A stretch of DNA of 64,000 nt from Anaspis maculata (GCA_949128115.1 OX421967.1:60772855-60836854); one strand, 5' to 3'. Numbered from the stretch's first letter, positions 15,001 to 26,121 are shown. Notes: a model not told the origin generated them from the sequence alone. A program made the numbers and translations.

Positions 15001-18000
15001 CGCATATTCCTTTAAAGCATTTGTACTCGTGTAAAGCAAGCTTTTTGTATCTAAAGGGCGATTTGAAACGAGAACAAATTGGCTAATGGCGCGCATAATT
15101 GTAACAATCACATTTGTATCCGTAAACCGAGCTTTATTCACTGGGTGATTGGGGAAAAAATACCATTCCTTAAAACGGCGCATAATTATTTAGAACATTT
15201 GTACTCGTGTAAAGAAAGCTTTGTCAATCTAAAGGGCAATTTAGAACGAGAACAAATTGGTTAATGACGCGCATAATTGTAACAATCACATTTGTATTTG
15301 TAAACGGTGCTTTATTGTACAGGGTGATTACGAAAGACCGTTTCTAAAAGCGATTCATAATTATTCCAAGCATTTGTACTCGTGTAAAGCAAGCTTTGTG
15401 AATCTAAAGGGCGATTTGAAACAAGAACAAATTGGCTAACGGCGCGCATAATAACAACAATCAGATTTGTACCCGTAAACGGTGCTTTATTTCACCAGGG
15501 TGATTACGAAATACCATTTCTAAAAGCGATGCATAATTATTTAGAGCATTTTCACTCGTGTAAAGCAAGCTTCGTGAAACTGAAGGGCGATTTGAAACAA
15601 GAACAAATTGGCTAACGGCGCGCATAATCATAACAATTAGATTTGAACCCGTGAACGGTGCTTTATTCCACAGGGTGATTACGAAAGATCATTCCTTAAA
15701 GCGACGCATATTCCTTCAAAGCATTTGTACTCGTGTAAAGCATGCTTTTTGTATCTAAAGGGCGATTTGAAACAAGAACAAATTGGCTAACGGCGCGCAT
15801 GATCATAACAATTAGATTTGAACCCGTGAACGGTGCTTTCTTTCACAGGGTGATTACGAAAGATCATTCTTAAAAGCGACGCATATTCCTTCAAAGCATT
15901 TGTACTCGTGTAAAGCATGCTTTTTGTATCTAAAGGGCGATTTGAAACGAGAACAAATTGGCTAACGGCGCGCATAATCAGAACAATTAGATTTGTACCC
16001 GTAAACGGTGCTTTATTTCACAGGGTGATTACGAAAGATCATTCTTAAAAGCGACGCATATTCCTTCAAAGCATTTGTACTCGTGTAAAGCATGCTTTTT
16101 GTATCTAAAGGGCGATTTGAAACGAGAATAACAAATTGGCTAACGGCGCGCATAATCATAACAATTAGATTTGTACCCGTAAACGGTTCTTTATTTCACA
16201 GGGTGATTACGAAGGACCATTCTAAAAAGCGACGCATATTCCTTTAAAGCATTTGTACTCGTGTAAAGCAAGCTTTTTGTATCTAAAGGGCGATTTGAAA
16301 CGAGAACAAATTGGCTAATGGCGCGCATAATTGTAACAATCACATTTGTATCCGTAAACCGAGCTTTATTCACTGGGTGATTGGGGAAAAAATACCATTC
16401 CTTAAAACGGCGCATAATTATTTAGAACATTTGTACTCGTGTAAAGAAAGCTTTGTCAATCTAAAGGGCAATTTAGAACGAGAACAAATTGGTTAATGAC
16501 GCGCATAATTGTAACAATCACATTTGTATTTGTAAACGGTGCTTTATTGTACAGGGTGATTACGAAAGACCGTTTCTAAAAGCGATTCATAATTATTCCA
16601 AGCATTTGTACTCGTGTAAAGCAAGCTTTGTGAATCTAAAGGGCGATTTGAAACAAGAACAAATTGGCTAACGGCGCGCATAATAACAACAATCAGATTT
16701 GTACCCGTAAACGGTGCTTTATTTCACCAGGGTGATTACGAAATACCATTTCTAAAAGCGATGCATAATTATTTAGAGCATTTTCACTCGTGTAAAGCAA
16801 GCTTCGTGAAACTGAAGGGCGATTTGAAACAAGAACAAATTGGCTAACGGCGCGCATAATCATAACAATTAGATTTTTGTACCCGTAAACGGTGCTTTAT
16901 TTCACAAGGTGATCACGAAAGACCATTTCTAAACGCGACGCATCATTATTGAAAGCATTTTTACTCGTGTGAAGCAAGCTTTGTGAATCTAAAAGGCGAT
17001 TTGAAACGAGAACAAATCGGCTAATGGCGCGCATAATTGTAACAATTAGATTTGTATCCGTGAACGGTGCTTTATTTCACAGGGTAATTACCAAAGACCA
17101 TTTCTAAAAGCGACGCATGATTATTTCAAGCATTTTTACTCGTGTAAAGCAAGCTTTTTGTATCTAAAGGGCGATTTGAAACGAGAACAAATTGGCTAAC
17201 GGCGCGCATAATTGTAACAATCACATTTGTATCCGTAAACTGAGCTTTATTCACTGGGTGATTGGGGAAAAAATACCATTCCTTAAAACGGCGCATAATT
17301 ATTTGGAACATTTGTACTCGTGTAAAGAAAGCTTTGTCAATCTAAAGGGCGATTTAGAACGAGAACAAATTGGTTAATGACGCGCATAATTGTAACAATC
17401 ACATTTAAGTCTGTAAACGGTGCTTTATTGTACAGGGTGATTACGAAAGACCGTTTCTAAAAGCGATTCATAATTATTCCAAGCATTTGTACTCGTGTAA
17501 AGCAAGCTATGTGGATCTAAAGGGCGATTTGAAACAAGAACAAATTGGCTAACGGCGCGCATAATCATAACAATTAGATTTGAACCCGTGAACGGTGCTT
17601 TATTTCACAGGGTGATTACGAAAGATCATTCTTAAAAGCGACGCATATTCCTTCAAAGCATTTTTACTCGTGTAAAGCAAGCTTTTTGTATCTAAAGGGC
17701 GATTTGAAACGAGAACAAATTGGCTAATGGCGCGCATAATTGTAACAATCACATTTGTATCCGTAAACTGAGCTTTATTCACTGGGTGATTGGGGAAAAA
17801 ATACTATTCCTTAAAACGGCGCATAATTATTTAGAACATTTGTACTCGTGTAAAGAAAGCTTTGTGAATCTAAAGGGCGATTTAGAACGAGAACAAATTG
17901 GTTAATGACGCGCATAATTGTAACAATCACATTTGTATCTGTAAACGGTGCTTTATTGTACAGGGTGATTACGAAAGACCGTTTCTAAAAGCGTTACATA

Positions 18001-19600
18001 ATTATTTCAAGCATTTTTACCCGTGTAAAGCAAGCTTTGTGCATCTAAAGGGCGATTTAAAACGAGAACAAATTGGCTAACGGCGAGCATAATCATAACA
18101 ATTAAATTTGAACCCGTAAACGGTGCTTTATTTCACCAGGGTGATTACGAAATACCATTTCTAAAAGCGATGCATAATTATTTAGAGCATTTTCACTCGT
18201 GTAAAGCAAGCTTTGTGAAACTGAAGGGCGATTTGAAACAAGAACAAATTGGCTAACGGCGCGCATAATCGTAACAATTAGATTTGAACCCGTGAACGGT
18301 GCTTTATTTCACAGGGTGATTACGAAAGATCATTCTTAAAAGCGACGCATATTCCTTCAAAGCATTTGTACTCGTGTAAAGCAAGCCTTTTGTATCTAAA
18401 GGGCGATTTGAAACAAGAACAAATTGGCTAACGGCGCGCATAATCATAACAATCAGATTTGTACCCGTAAACGGTGCTTTATTTCACCAGGGTGATTACG
18501 AAAGACCATTTCTAAAAGCGTTGCATAATTATTTCAAGCATTTTTACCCGTGTAAAGCAAGCTTTGTGCATCTAAAGGGCGATTTGAAACGAGAACAAAT
18601 TGACTAACGGCGAGCATAATCATAACAATTACATTTGTACCCGTAAACGGTGCTTTATTTCACCAGGGTGATTACGAAATACCATTTCTAAAAGCGATGC
18701 ATAATTATTTAGAGCATTTTCAATCGTGTAAAGCAAGCTTCGTGAAACTGAAGGGCGATTTGAAACAAGAACAAATTGGCTAACGGCGCGCATAATCATA
18801 ACAATTAGATTTGAACCCGTGAACGGTGCTTTATTTCACAGGGTGATTACGAAAGATCATTCTTAAAAGCGATGCATATTCCTTCAAAGCATTTGTACTC
18901 GTGTAAAGCATGCTTTCTGTATCTAAAGGGCGATTTGAAACGAGAACAAATTGGCTAACGGCGCGCATAATCAGAACAATTAGATTTGTACCCGTAAACG
19001 GTGCTTTATTTCACAGGGTGATTACGAAAGATCATTCTTAAAAGCGACGCATATTCCTTCAAAGCATTTGTACTCGTGTAAAGCATGCTTTTTGTATCTA
19101 AAGGGCGATTTGAAACGAGAACAAATTGGCTAACGGCGCGCATAATCAGAACAATTAGATTTGTACCCGTAAACGGTGCTTTATTTCACAGGGTGATTAC
19201 GAAAGATCATTCTTAAAAGCGACGCATATTCCTTCAAAGCATTTGTACTCGTGTAAAGCATGCTTTTTGTATCTAAAGGGCGATTTGAAACGAGAAAAAA
19301 TTGGCTAATGGCGCGCATAATTGTAACAATCACATTTTTATCCGTAAACTGAGCTTTATTCACTGGGTGATTGGGGAAAAAATACCATTCCTTAAAACGG
19401 CGCATAATTATTTAGAACATTTGTACTCGTGTAAAGAAAGCTTTGTCAATCTAAAGGGCGATTTAGAACGAGAACAAATTGGTTAATGACGCGCATATTT
19501 GTAACAATCACATTTGTATCTGTAAACGGTGCTTTATTGTACAGGGTGATTACGAAAGACCGTTTCTAAAAGCGATTCATAATTATTCCAAGCATTTGTA
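1..19600. repeat. Satellite A array, about 176 bp monomers (left part)
   Basis: Head-to-tail monomers of roughly 172-178 bp fill this stretch. Landmarks recurring in each unit are GTAAACGGTGCTTTATT, CAGGGTGATTACGAAA, CTCGTGTAAAGCAAGC, CTAAAGGGCGATTTGAAAC and CAAATTGGCTAACGGCGCGC. Several monomer subtypes exist, for example units with CACTGGGTGATTAGGGA and units with a TAA insertion giving GAGAATAACAAATT. The subtypes recur in fixed order, giving a higher-order repeat of seven monomers (1232 bp) in 13.6-16.9 kb and mixed 6-, 7-, 9- and 14-monomer spacings in 7.3-13.6 kb. Short open frames of 60-74 codons occur on both strands in most units; they follow from the repeat and are not treated as genes. 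The left edge of the array lies outside the window. Confidence 0.97.
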
Positions 19601-20881
19601 GGGGAGACCGGGGACTAAAGTAACAGTTTTCACATTTGGGCTGCTCATGAATGTTCGGGAAGCCCCACAGAAAAAAGGAAACCACCCAAAGATTCATCAA
19701 ATATTTCTCTACAAATGGCCAATGTTAGTTGTGTCCAGGATGACACTATTTAGACCTGGTGATTTATTTTCCAAGACAACTCACATGTTACTTTCATCCC
19801 ATATATAAGGGACAATTGTAACACCCTTTGGGGTCGAAAGTAACAGCACCAGCAAGAATACAAATCTTATGAAAAAATAACAATAACAGTTACCTACAAC
19901 TTGTACAAATGTATTTTATATTAATTATTGAAAAAATATATGGGTGCCTTCTCATAAATCCGGAAAATCAATCGGGTTCAGCTGTTTCGGCTTTGTCCCA
20001 TGTTTTGGGTTTTCTTTTGTCATGCTCTTAGCCAGCTGGTAGGCCATCTTGCGCACATCTTTTGGTATCAAACCATAATATGATTGGCTACTTTCTAGCG
20101 CACTTCTCCAAACGGTAAGGCGCTTGTCCCCGCTTCGTCCGTCCGTCTGTTCGTCTGTCACAGCAAAAAAAAATTATTTAATGGGTTGTTCATGATCTTG
20201 GAACCCGAACTAAAGAAAATCCTGACAAATTAATGATAAACAATTACAATAACAACAATTAGTGTGGTGGGGCATCGCCAATGAGTGCTGCATTTCAGAA
20301 GCCGGCTGGATATAACGTTATGACATGCGGACAAGTACCCGTTTTCATAAAAATCAAATAATACATATGGGGAGTTATATTAAGGGGATAATTTGAATTC
20401 CACATCGGTACGTCCCACGGGTCAATAGTTAAGTCAATAGTCAATAACAAAAATCACCATATCAGTGTATTATGCAAGAACGGGGATGAACGTAACACCC
20501 GTTACTTTTGTCCCCGACTATAATTTTCAACTTTATGAGCTTGTAAGTAAACAACCATTCAATATTGCACTAATACGCTTATTGCATCTGGTAGTCGCAT
20601 TATCTAGCTATTTTGGGCGATATTTCATAGTTGTTCACTAGCTAATTCACCAAAACCAGCAAAAAAATTGTGAAGAGAGAGGAACATACTTTGGGTACCG
20701 AAAAACACACTCAGACGAACTGTGCGAATGGAATGATTGGCAGCCAGCCGCCGGTTAGCATGCATAAAGGGGTCAACGTGGTGCATCCAATGAGCTTAGC
20801 AGTTTTTCAAAATTACGTCACATAAAGGCGCGAAGGGCGCTGTTACTTCCATGGCGCGTTACTTTTGTACCCGGTCTCCCC
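19601..20881. mobile_element. Pogo/Tigger-like DNA transposon, non-autonomous, inserted in satellite A
   Basis: A 1281 bp non-satellite segment interrupts a monomer. It starts GGGGAGACCGGGGACTAAAG and ends with the complement, CCCGGTCTCCCC, a 12 bp perfect terminal inverted repeat that continues imperfectly as TAAAGTAAC / GTTACTTTTGTAC. TA flanks both sides (19599-19600 and 20882-20883), and removing the element plus one TA restores a normal monomer. Internal GTTACTTT/AAAGTAAC motifs recur near 19840 and 20490-20515. TA target duplication is typical of the Tc1/mariner/pogo superfamily. No full transposase is present, only a short fragment, so it must depend on a helper. The insertion boundaries are certain; the pogo assignment rests mainly on that fragment. 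Confidence 0.88.
19952..20161 (-). pseudogene. Fragment resembling the N-terminal region of a pogo/Tigger transposase
   Basis: A 69-codon frame on the minus strand contains SQSYYGLIPKDVRKMAYQLA. It resembles the 'GL...DVR.LAYQLA' helix found downstream of the HTH/CENP-B-type region in Tigger/pogo transposases and their domesticated relatives. There is no catalytic DDE/D domain in the remaining 1.2 kb of the element, so this is a relic or a captured piece rather than a working transposase. The N-terminal part is a low-complexity stretch with no recognised similarity. The identification is by motif memory only. Confidence 0.42.
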
Positions 20882-21964
20882 TACTCGTGTAAAGCAAGCT
20901 ATGTGAATCTAAAGGGCGATTTGAAACAAGAACAAATTGGCTAACGACGCGCATAATCATAACAATCAGATTTGTACCCGTAAACGGTGCTTTATTTCAT
21001 CAGGGTGATTACGAAAGACCATTTCTAAAAGCGATGCATAATTATTTCAAGCATTTTTACTCGTGTGAAGCAAGCTTTGTGCATCTAAAGGGCGATTTGA
21101 AACGAGAACAAATTGGCTAACGGCGAGCATAATCATAACAAATACATTTGTATCCGTAAACGGTGCTTTATTTCACCAGGGTGATTACGAAATACCATTT
21201 CTAAAAGCGATGCATAATTATTTAGAGCATTTTCACTCGTGTAAAGCAAGCTTTGTGAAACTGAAGGGCGATTTGAAACAAGAACAAATTGGCTAACGGC
21301 GCGCATAATCATAACAATTAGATTTGAACCCGTGAACGGTGCTTTATTTCACAGGGTGATTACGAAAGATCATTCTTAAAAGCGACGCATATTCCTTCAA
21401 AGCATTTGTACTCGTGTAAAGCATGCTTTTTGTATCTAAAGGGCGATTTGAAACGAGAACAAATTGGCTAACGGCGCGCATAATTGTAACAATCACATTT
21501 GTATCCGTAAACCGAGTTTTATTCACTGGGTGATTAGGGAAAAAATACCATTCCTTAAAACGGCGCATAATTATTTAGAACATTTGTACTCGTGTAAAGA
21601 AAGCTTTGTCAATCTAAAGGGCGATTTAGAACGAGAACAAATTGGTTAATGACGCGCATAATTGTAACAATCACATTTGTATCTGTGAACGGTGCTTTAT
21701 TGTACAGGGTGATTACGAAAGACCGTTTCCAAAAGCGATTCATAATTATTCCAAGCATTTGTACTCGTGTAAAGCAAGCTTTGTGAATCTAAAGGGCGAT
21801 TTGAATAGAAATCAAATTGGCTAATGACGCGCATAATTATGACAATTGAATTTTTACTGGTAAACGGTGCTTTTTTCACAGGGTGGTTACGGAAGACCAT
21901 TTTTAAAAGCAATGCATAATAATTATTTCAAGCATTTGTACCTACTCGTGTAAAGCGTGCTTTA
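20882..21964. repeat. Satellite A array, right part and its degenerate edge
   Basis: The same 176 bp satellite resumes in the exact phase interrupted by the transposon. The block from here to about 21.8 kb matches 947-1890 with few differences (for example a T in TTTCATCAGGG near 21000). From about 21815 the monomers diverge: GAATAGAAATCAAATTGG, TTTTTACTGGTAAACGG and a duplicated CCTACTCGTG. This is the usual decay of an array edge. The last recognisable bases, GTAAAGCGTGCTTTAAC, run straight into a pyrimidine tract and a splice acceptor. Confidence 0.95.
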
Positions 21965-21984
21965 ACTTTTTTTTCTCTTCACAG

Positions 21985-22089
21985 GTGATGGCCGTATTGC
22001 ACGAGACTGAAGTGAAAGACGACGAGGCCGATACCATGCTAACCCAGAGCTCTCCCAGTCAAGAGCTCCAGAAGATGCTCATTGGATAA
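21985..22089 (+). CDS. Terminal coding exon of an unidentified gene
   Basis: A long pyrimidine tract followed by CTTCACAG (to 21984) is a strong 3' splice site. From 21985 a phase-0 frame of 34 codons reads VMAVLHETEVKDDEAD, then TMLTQSSPSQELQKMLIG, then TAA. It is acidic in the first half and short, as expected of a C-terminal tail; I do not recognise the family. Base composition is more GC-rich than the flanking satellite and codon use looks ordinary. The other two phases meet stops early, one immediately and one after eight codons, which supports phase 0. The upstream exons lie outside the window, more than 21.9 kb away, so satellite A would sit in this gene's last intron. An alternative is a spurious acceptor beside the array; an RNA-seq junction would settle it. 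Confidence 0.62.
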   Translation: MMAVLHETEVKDDEADTMLTQSSPSQELQKMLIG

Positions 22090-22458
22090 TAATCATCTTT
22101 CTATTTTTATATATTTCAGAAATTATACACCGAAAAAAACAATTTCAGAATTTATACCAAAACGGCATTTTTACTGTGTCCCATTTGATTTATTGCGTGT
22201 ATGAGTTTCTATATGATCGAAGAGTGGAGCGCCGAAGAGCGAGACGTCGAATGAGCGAGACGCCGAGTGTTGAGGACCTCTGGCGCGCCGTTTGGTGCCG
22301 TCTGGACCGAAGGGGCTTTGCTCCTCCGAGACTGAGCAAACACACCAAAGATGGCGGGACGCGGAAAATCAATAACAAAAACATAACCTGCCGATTTTAA
22401 AACGTGAAGCTCGGCGATTTTTCGGCGAAAATACGGCCGTCCCGGGGCCCCAGACCAG
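22090..22458 (+). promoter_or_regulatory. 3' flank of upstream gene, then promoter/5' UTR of the zinc-finger gene
   Basis: The first 100 bases are AT-rich and probably contain the 3' UTR of the preceding gene; no canonical AATAAA was seen. From about 22215 the sequence becomes strikingly CpG-rich (GAGCGCCGAAGAGCGAGACG, GGCGCGCC, GGGACGCGG) compared with the surrounding intron and satellite. That contrast is what one expects of a TATA-less promoter and 5' UTR. AAGATGGCGGGA at 22348-22359 contains the GCCAT core (complement) bound by YY1/Pho-type factors, often near start sites. The transcription start cannot be fixed from sequence. Confidence 0.5.
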
Positions 22459-22596
22459 ATGGAAGACAACAACATATGCAGAACGTGCCTGCAGGCGGTG
22501 GACAGGAGCTGTTTCTTTTACGTCGACACGTTCGACAACGCCGGAATGGGCAACACGATTCCCAAAGATGTCCTGCAGCTTTGCATACCTGAAATG
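22459..22596 (+). CDS. ZAD-C2H2 zinc-finger protein, exon 1 (N-terminal half of ZAD domain)
   Basis: The exon encodes 46 residues, from MEDNNICRTCLQAVDRS to LCIPEM, and ends at a consensus donor, ATG|GTAAGT (phase 0). CRTC (Cys7 and Cys10) is the first zinc-binding pair of a ZAD (zinc-finger-associated domain); the hydrophobic DVLQLCIPEM segment matches the mid-ZAD region. The second pair is in exon 2. ZAD proteins are arthropod nuclear factors that dimerise through this domain and bind DNA with C-terminal C2H2 fingers. The first ATG in the frame after the CpG-rich leader, preceded by CAGACCAG, was chosen as start. Splitting the ZAD across an intron is common in this family. Confidence 0.9.
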
Positions 22597-23576
22597 GTAA
22601 GTTTGTGTTGTCGCGTTTGTCGCGTAAACATTCGGAAAAAAATGTCGCGGTAGTTTGATGGGCAATCGAAAGATGGTGTAGGTAGCAACGCGGTAATCAT
22701 GCTTCCGTATTATTGGAATAATTAATGGAGTGTACAGGGCTGGGCGTTGTGCAGGGATGTGCAGTGTGGACGATGCAGGGGCGGATTGGGTGCATTTTTT
22801 CAAATATCCGGCTCGAAGGACCAAATTTTTTTTGTTGGTTTTTATTACTCCCAGCTTTGATGGGATCCCTACAATTATTACATAGGGGGTAATGCTGGAT
22901 TTGTGCAATTTATAAATTGAAATCTCAATCTCGCTGCAACTAAACTCAACTTCTCAACTTGCATTTTTGATTGAGAGTGTTTAATGCAAACTAGAAGTTG
23001 GATAACATGGAAAATTGTACTCATTTCAAAAAAACGCAATTTCACTTGCAATTTGGAACTTTGCCATCTCCCAGCTGATGGGATCTGGAATGTATTTAAT
23101 TCACCTGCATTAAACGCTGCTTTAGATATAGCAAAAGTTGCAAATATAAAGGAATGTTCAGCTGTTTAAATGGTACGATAATTGCACTTGACCAGAATTG
23201 TGAGAAATGCAACATTGCTTGAGCCACTGGGCAAATCTGTTGATAAATACAAAGGGAAAATCGAGAGAAAATAGATTGCTCGAGTTCTTTTCTTACTATT
23301 GTGAATGTCAGGAACATTATTCAACTCTTTATTGATGTATTTAGTTCGGTTTGAATGTGTGGAACGTGGTTACATGGGATGTAATGTTTTCTGTAAGGCA
23401 ATAATGATTCATTTACCTGGTAGTCGACAGATGGCGCACCCTCGCACATAATCTCGTTTTGTGGCACAAACTCGAGAATACAAGTCCAGTCAAATGGAAC
23501 GGTAATCGGCCAAAACCCGGAATAAATTTGGAACAAACAAAATTTGGTGTATCGATTCAGAATTCAATGTAGAATA
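22597..23576. other. First part of the ZAD gene intron, no feature recognised
   Basis: This AT-rich sequence follows the donor. I see no repeat, RNA gene or plausible exon. Short open frames here lack start context, splice sites or recognisable motifs. Confidence 0.6.
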
Positions 23577-23730
23577 TACAGGGTGTTTCGCAATCGCAAT
23601 TACGGAAACAAACTTCTAGGGGAGATTCCCCGTCAAAAATGGACCGGGAAAAAATATAACTCCGATGTCCTAGAATGCTCCGGGGAAAAGTTACAGGGTG
23701 TTCAAGTTGACTTTTCAAAATCGACTCTAC
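23577..23730 (+). repeat. Truncated copy of fold-back element 1
   Basis: It starts TACAGGGTGTTTCGCAA and continues with AAACTTCTAGGGGAGATTC, AAATGGACCGGGAAAAAATA and ACAGGGTGTTCAAGTTGACT. These follow the same order as the left arm of the complete element at 23884, with scattered substitutions. There is no right-arm counterpart, so this is a one-armed fragment about 300 bp upstream of the intact copy and in the same orientation. Confidence 0.8.
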
Positions 23731-23883
23731 TTCCCCGACCCACCACCCAACCAGGAGGGAAAGTATTGTGAACGCGCTAAAAAACCTTTTCAGGATTTCG
23801 ACGGATATATCCGTTTTGAGGACCCTTATGACAATTATGACAATTTCCAGAATGATATCTGTCTGTGTGTATGTGTAGATGTA

Positions 23884-24933
23884 TACAGGGTGTTTCGCAA
23901 TTACGGTTACAAACTTCTAGGGGAGATTCTCTATCAAAAATGGACCAGGAAAAAATATAACTTCGATGTCCTAAAATGCTCCGTTACAAAGATACAGGGT
24001 GTTCAAGTTGACTTTTTAAAATCGATTTTTTGACATAACTTTTGAACCGTTCAACTGATTTTGTTCAAATTTGGTACAAAGTTAACCAGAATAGATCTCT
24101 ATCAAATAATAGAAACGCGTTCAGAAAACAAAAATCAGGGGCGTAGATAATGGGAGGTGTCTTCATATATCCCCCCCTATTTTTTAATCCCCTAGCTATT
24201 TTCTCAAATCGTTCTAATTTTTGGATTTCACGTCAAATTTAGAGGAAAAAGTTACTTTTGCAAAATTTTGATTAGAGGCTTTGTTTTTGAGATATCTGGG
24301 TTTGAAACTTTGGAAAACATCTCGAAATTGCCACTTTCAAAGGCCTAAAATTTAGAATCTAAAAAACTTATGATTTCTTAGCAGAAATAGGTTCTCTAGA
24401 ATTTCTTAGTTGATAAACTATCATTTTTCTAGAGAAGCGGAAAGTTTTCAGGGAAAAAAAATTGGGCCATTGAAAGTGGCGATTTCGAGATGTTTTCCAA
24501 AGTTTCAAACCCAAATATCTCAGAAAAGGAGCTTCCAAGCAAAATTTTGCAAGAGTAACTTTTTTTTTAAATTGAACGTAGAATTCAAAAATTGAAACAA
24601 TTTAGAAAAATAATTGAGGGGGTAAAAAATAGGGGGGGGGGGGGGGGATATGAAGACACCCCCCATTACCTACATCCCTGTATTTTTTTTTTCTAAACAC
24701 ATTGCTATTATTCGATAGAGACCTATTCTGGTTAACTTTGTACTAAATTTGAACAAAATCAGTTGGATGGTTCAAAAGTTGAGTAGAAAAAACTATTTTA
24801 ATAAGGCAACTTGAACACCCTGTATCTTTTTAACGGAGCATTTTAGGACATCGAAGTTATATTTTTTCTTGGTCCATTTTTGATAAAGAATCTCCCCTAG
24901 AAGTTTGTAACCGTAATTGCGAAACACCCTGTA
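23884..24933. mobile_element. Fold-back (palindromic) transposable element 1, about 1.05 kb
   Basis: The whole segment is an imperfect palindrome. TACAGGGTGTTTCGCAATTA at the left pairs with TAATTGCGAAACACCCTGTA at the right. Inward pairs follow in order: GGACCAGGAAAAAATATAAC, AGTTAACCAGAATAG-type, and TTTGAAACTTTGGAAAACAT with its complement. The arms meet near 24410. TA flanks both ends (23882-23883 and 24934-24935), consistent with a TA target duplication. It encodes no protein. A G-run near 24635 and its C-rich mate near 24172 lie at matching arm positions. This is a non-autonomous element that would form one long RNA or DNA hairpin. Confidence 0.88.
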
Positions 24934-25080
24934 TATGTACAGGCTGTTCACGATGAAATTCTCCCCCCCCCCTCTAGGAGATTCCTCTTTGAGATATTTT
25001 GAAAAACTAAATACTTTTTCTCAACGATTTTTCCCAGGGATCTTAAATCGATCGTCTAAAAGTTTTCAATTGGTACCGTA

Positions 25081-25554
25081 TACAGGGTGTGACATGTAAC
25101 TTTTTTATTTCAAATGCAACACCCTATATTTTATTCCGTCATTTGATGAAGCTTTTCTCTCTGATTACAAAAATATATAACATTTATTATTCATTTTGAC
25201 AAAGAAGCTGTCAAAAAAATAGTAAAATAGGTAGTGAAATGAATTAAAAATCAAAAATTACGCGACACCCTGTATTACGACCGAATTAGACCATTTATCC
25301 ATGCAGAGTTGAATTCTGCAGACAAAATGCTGCGAGAATAACTTTTTTTCAAGTGAACTGTAGAAACCAAAGCCATCTTGCCGTGATACAAAACTATTTA
25401 ACTACTTATTTCATTAATTTTCCGATAACTTACTTGTCAAAATAAATCATAAGTGCTATATATATTTGTAATCAGAAAAAAGGCTCCATCAAATACCGGA
25501 ATAAAATATAGGGTGTTGCATTTAGAATAAAAAAGTTACATATCACACCCTGTA
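25081..25554. mobile_element. Fold-back element 2, about 474 bp, nested in a larger palindrome
   Basis: TACAGGGTGTGACATGTAAC at the left and GTTACATATCACACCCTGTA at the right are complementary. Inside are AATGCAACACCCTATATTTT and its mate AAAATATAGGGTGTTGCATT, then a stem around ATAT. TA flanks both ends. The symmetry continues outward: CAATTGGTACCGTA on the left and TACGGTACCAATT on the right, then ATCGATC/GATCGAT, to about 25039-25594. The element may therefore have inserted into, or be the core of, another inverted repeat. There is no coding potential. Confidence 0.82.
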
Positions 25555-25594
25555 TACGGTACCAATTAGAAACTTTCAGAGGATCGATTTAAGG

Positions 25595-26121
25595 TCCTTT
25601 ATGTCTGTAACCTTCCACGATAAAAGCCGCAACGTCTATCCGATTGATTTCAAATTTGATACACAGACATGGTTTCACCGTCGAATGAGCCCATTAGTTT
25701 TTGACTGTCATCTATCAAACAGAAGTGTCGCTATCAAAAAATGACAGAAGCTATAGCTCACGGAACTCTTGACTTGCGATATGCCGTTTGAAAGCCCATA
25801 AAAAACTGTGTTCAGAACAGTCAAAACTATTGCTCTCTCTGTCATCTGTTGAATAATAAAAAATCTCAAATGTTCAAAACTTTGGCATTTAATAATTCAA
25901 AATCTATCCCATAGATTGGGACCAAATTTGGCTGGAAGCAACACAGCAAAAGAGCCAAATTAGTCTGCAGTTGCAATTTTCCGCAATTTTCCAGTCGACC
26001 GTTATGAATTTTCAAAATTTCTTCTAGCCGTTGCCACCCGAGAGGGCCTCTCGCCTGTGATTTGAATTGAATTGAATTTTATTAGTTCTGAGATAAGCAT
26101 TTTGTATGTACAGTATTTGTA
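25595..26121. other. Intron segment between fold-back elements
   Basis: AT-rich sequence without recognised genes. GATTTGAATTGAATTGAATT (about 26060) is a short simple-sequence run of the kind seen at some retroposon tails. Nothing else is supportable here. Confidence 0.5.

Noticed and set aside
528..21912. Dozens of 60-119 codon open frames on both strands with similar products (MANGAHNCNN..., MRRFKEWYFF...)
   Set aside because: They recur once per 176 bp monomer, on both strands, and are broken by ordinary monomer variation. They reflect the satellite sequence rather than a gene family.
22176..22908. Overlapping frames (up to 179 codons, minus) around the zinc-finger promoter
   Set aside because: They cross the CpG-rich promoter and first exon in the wrong strand or frame and contain no known domain.
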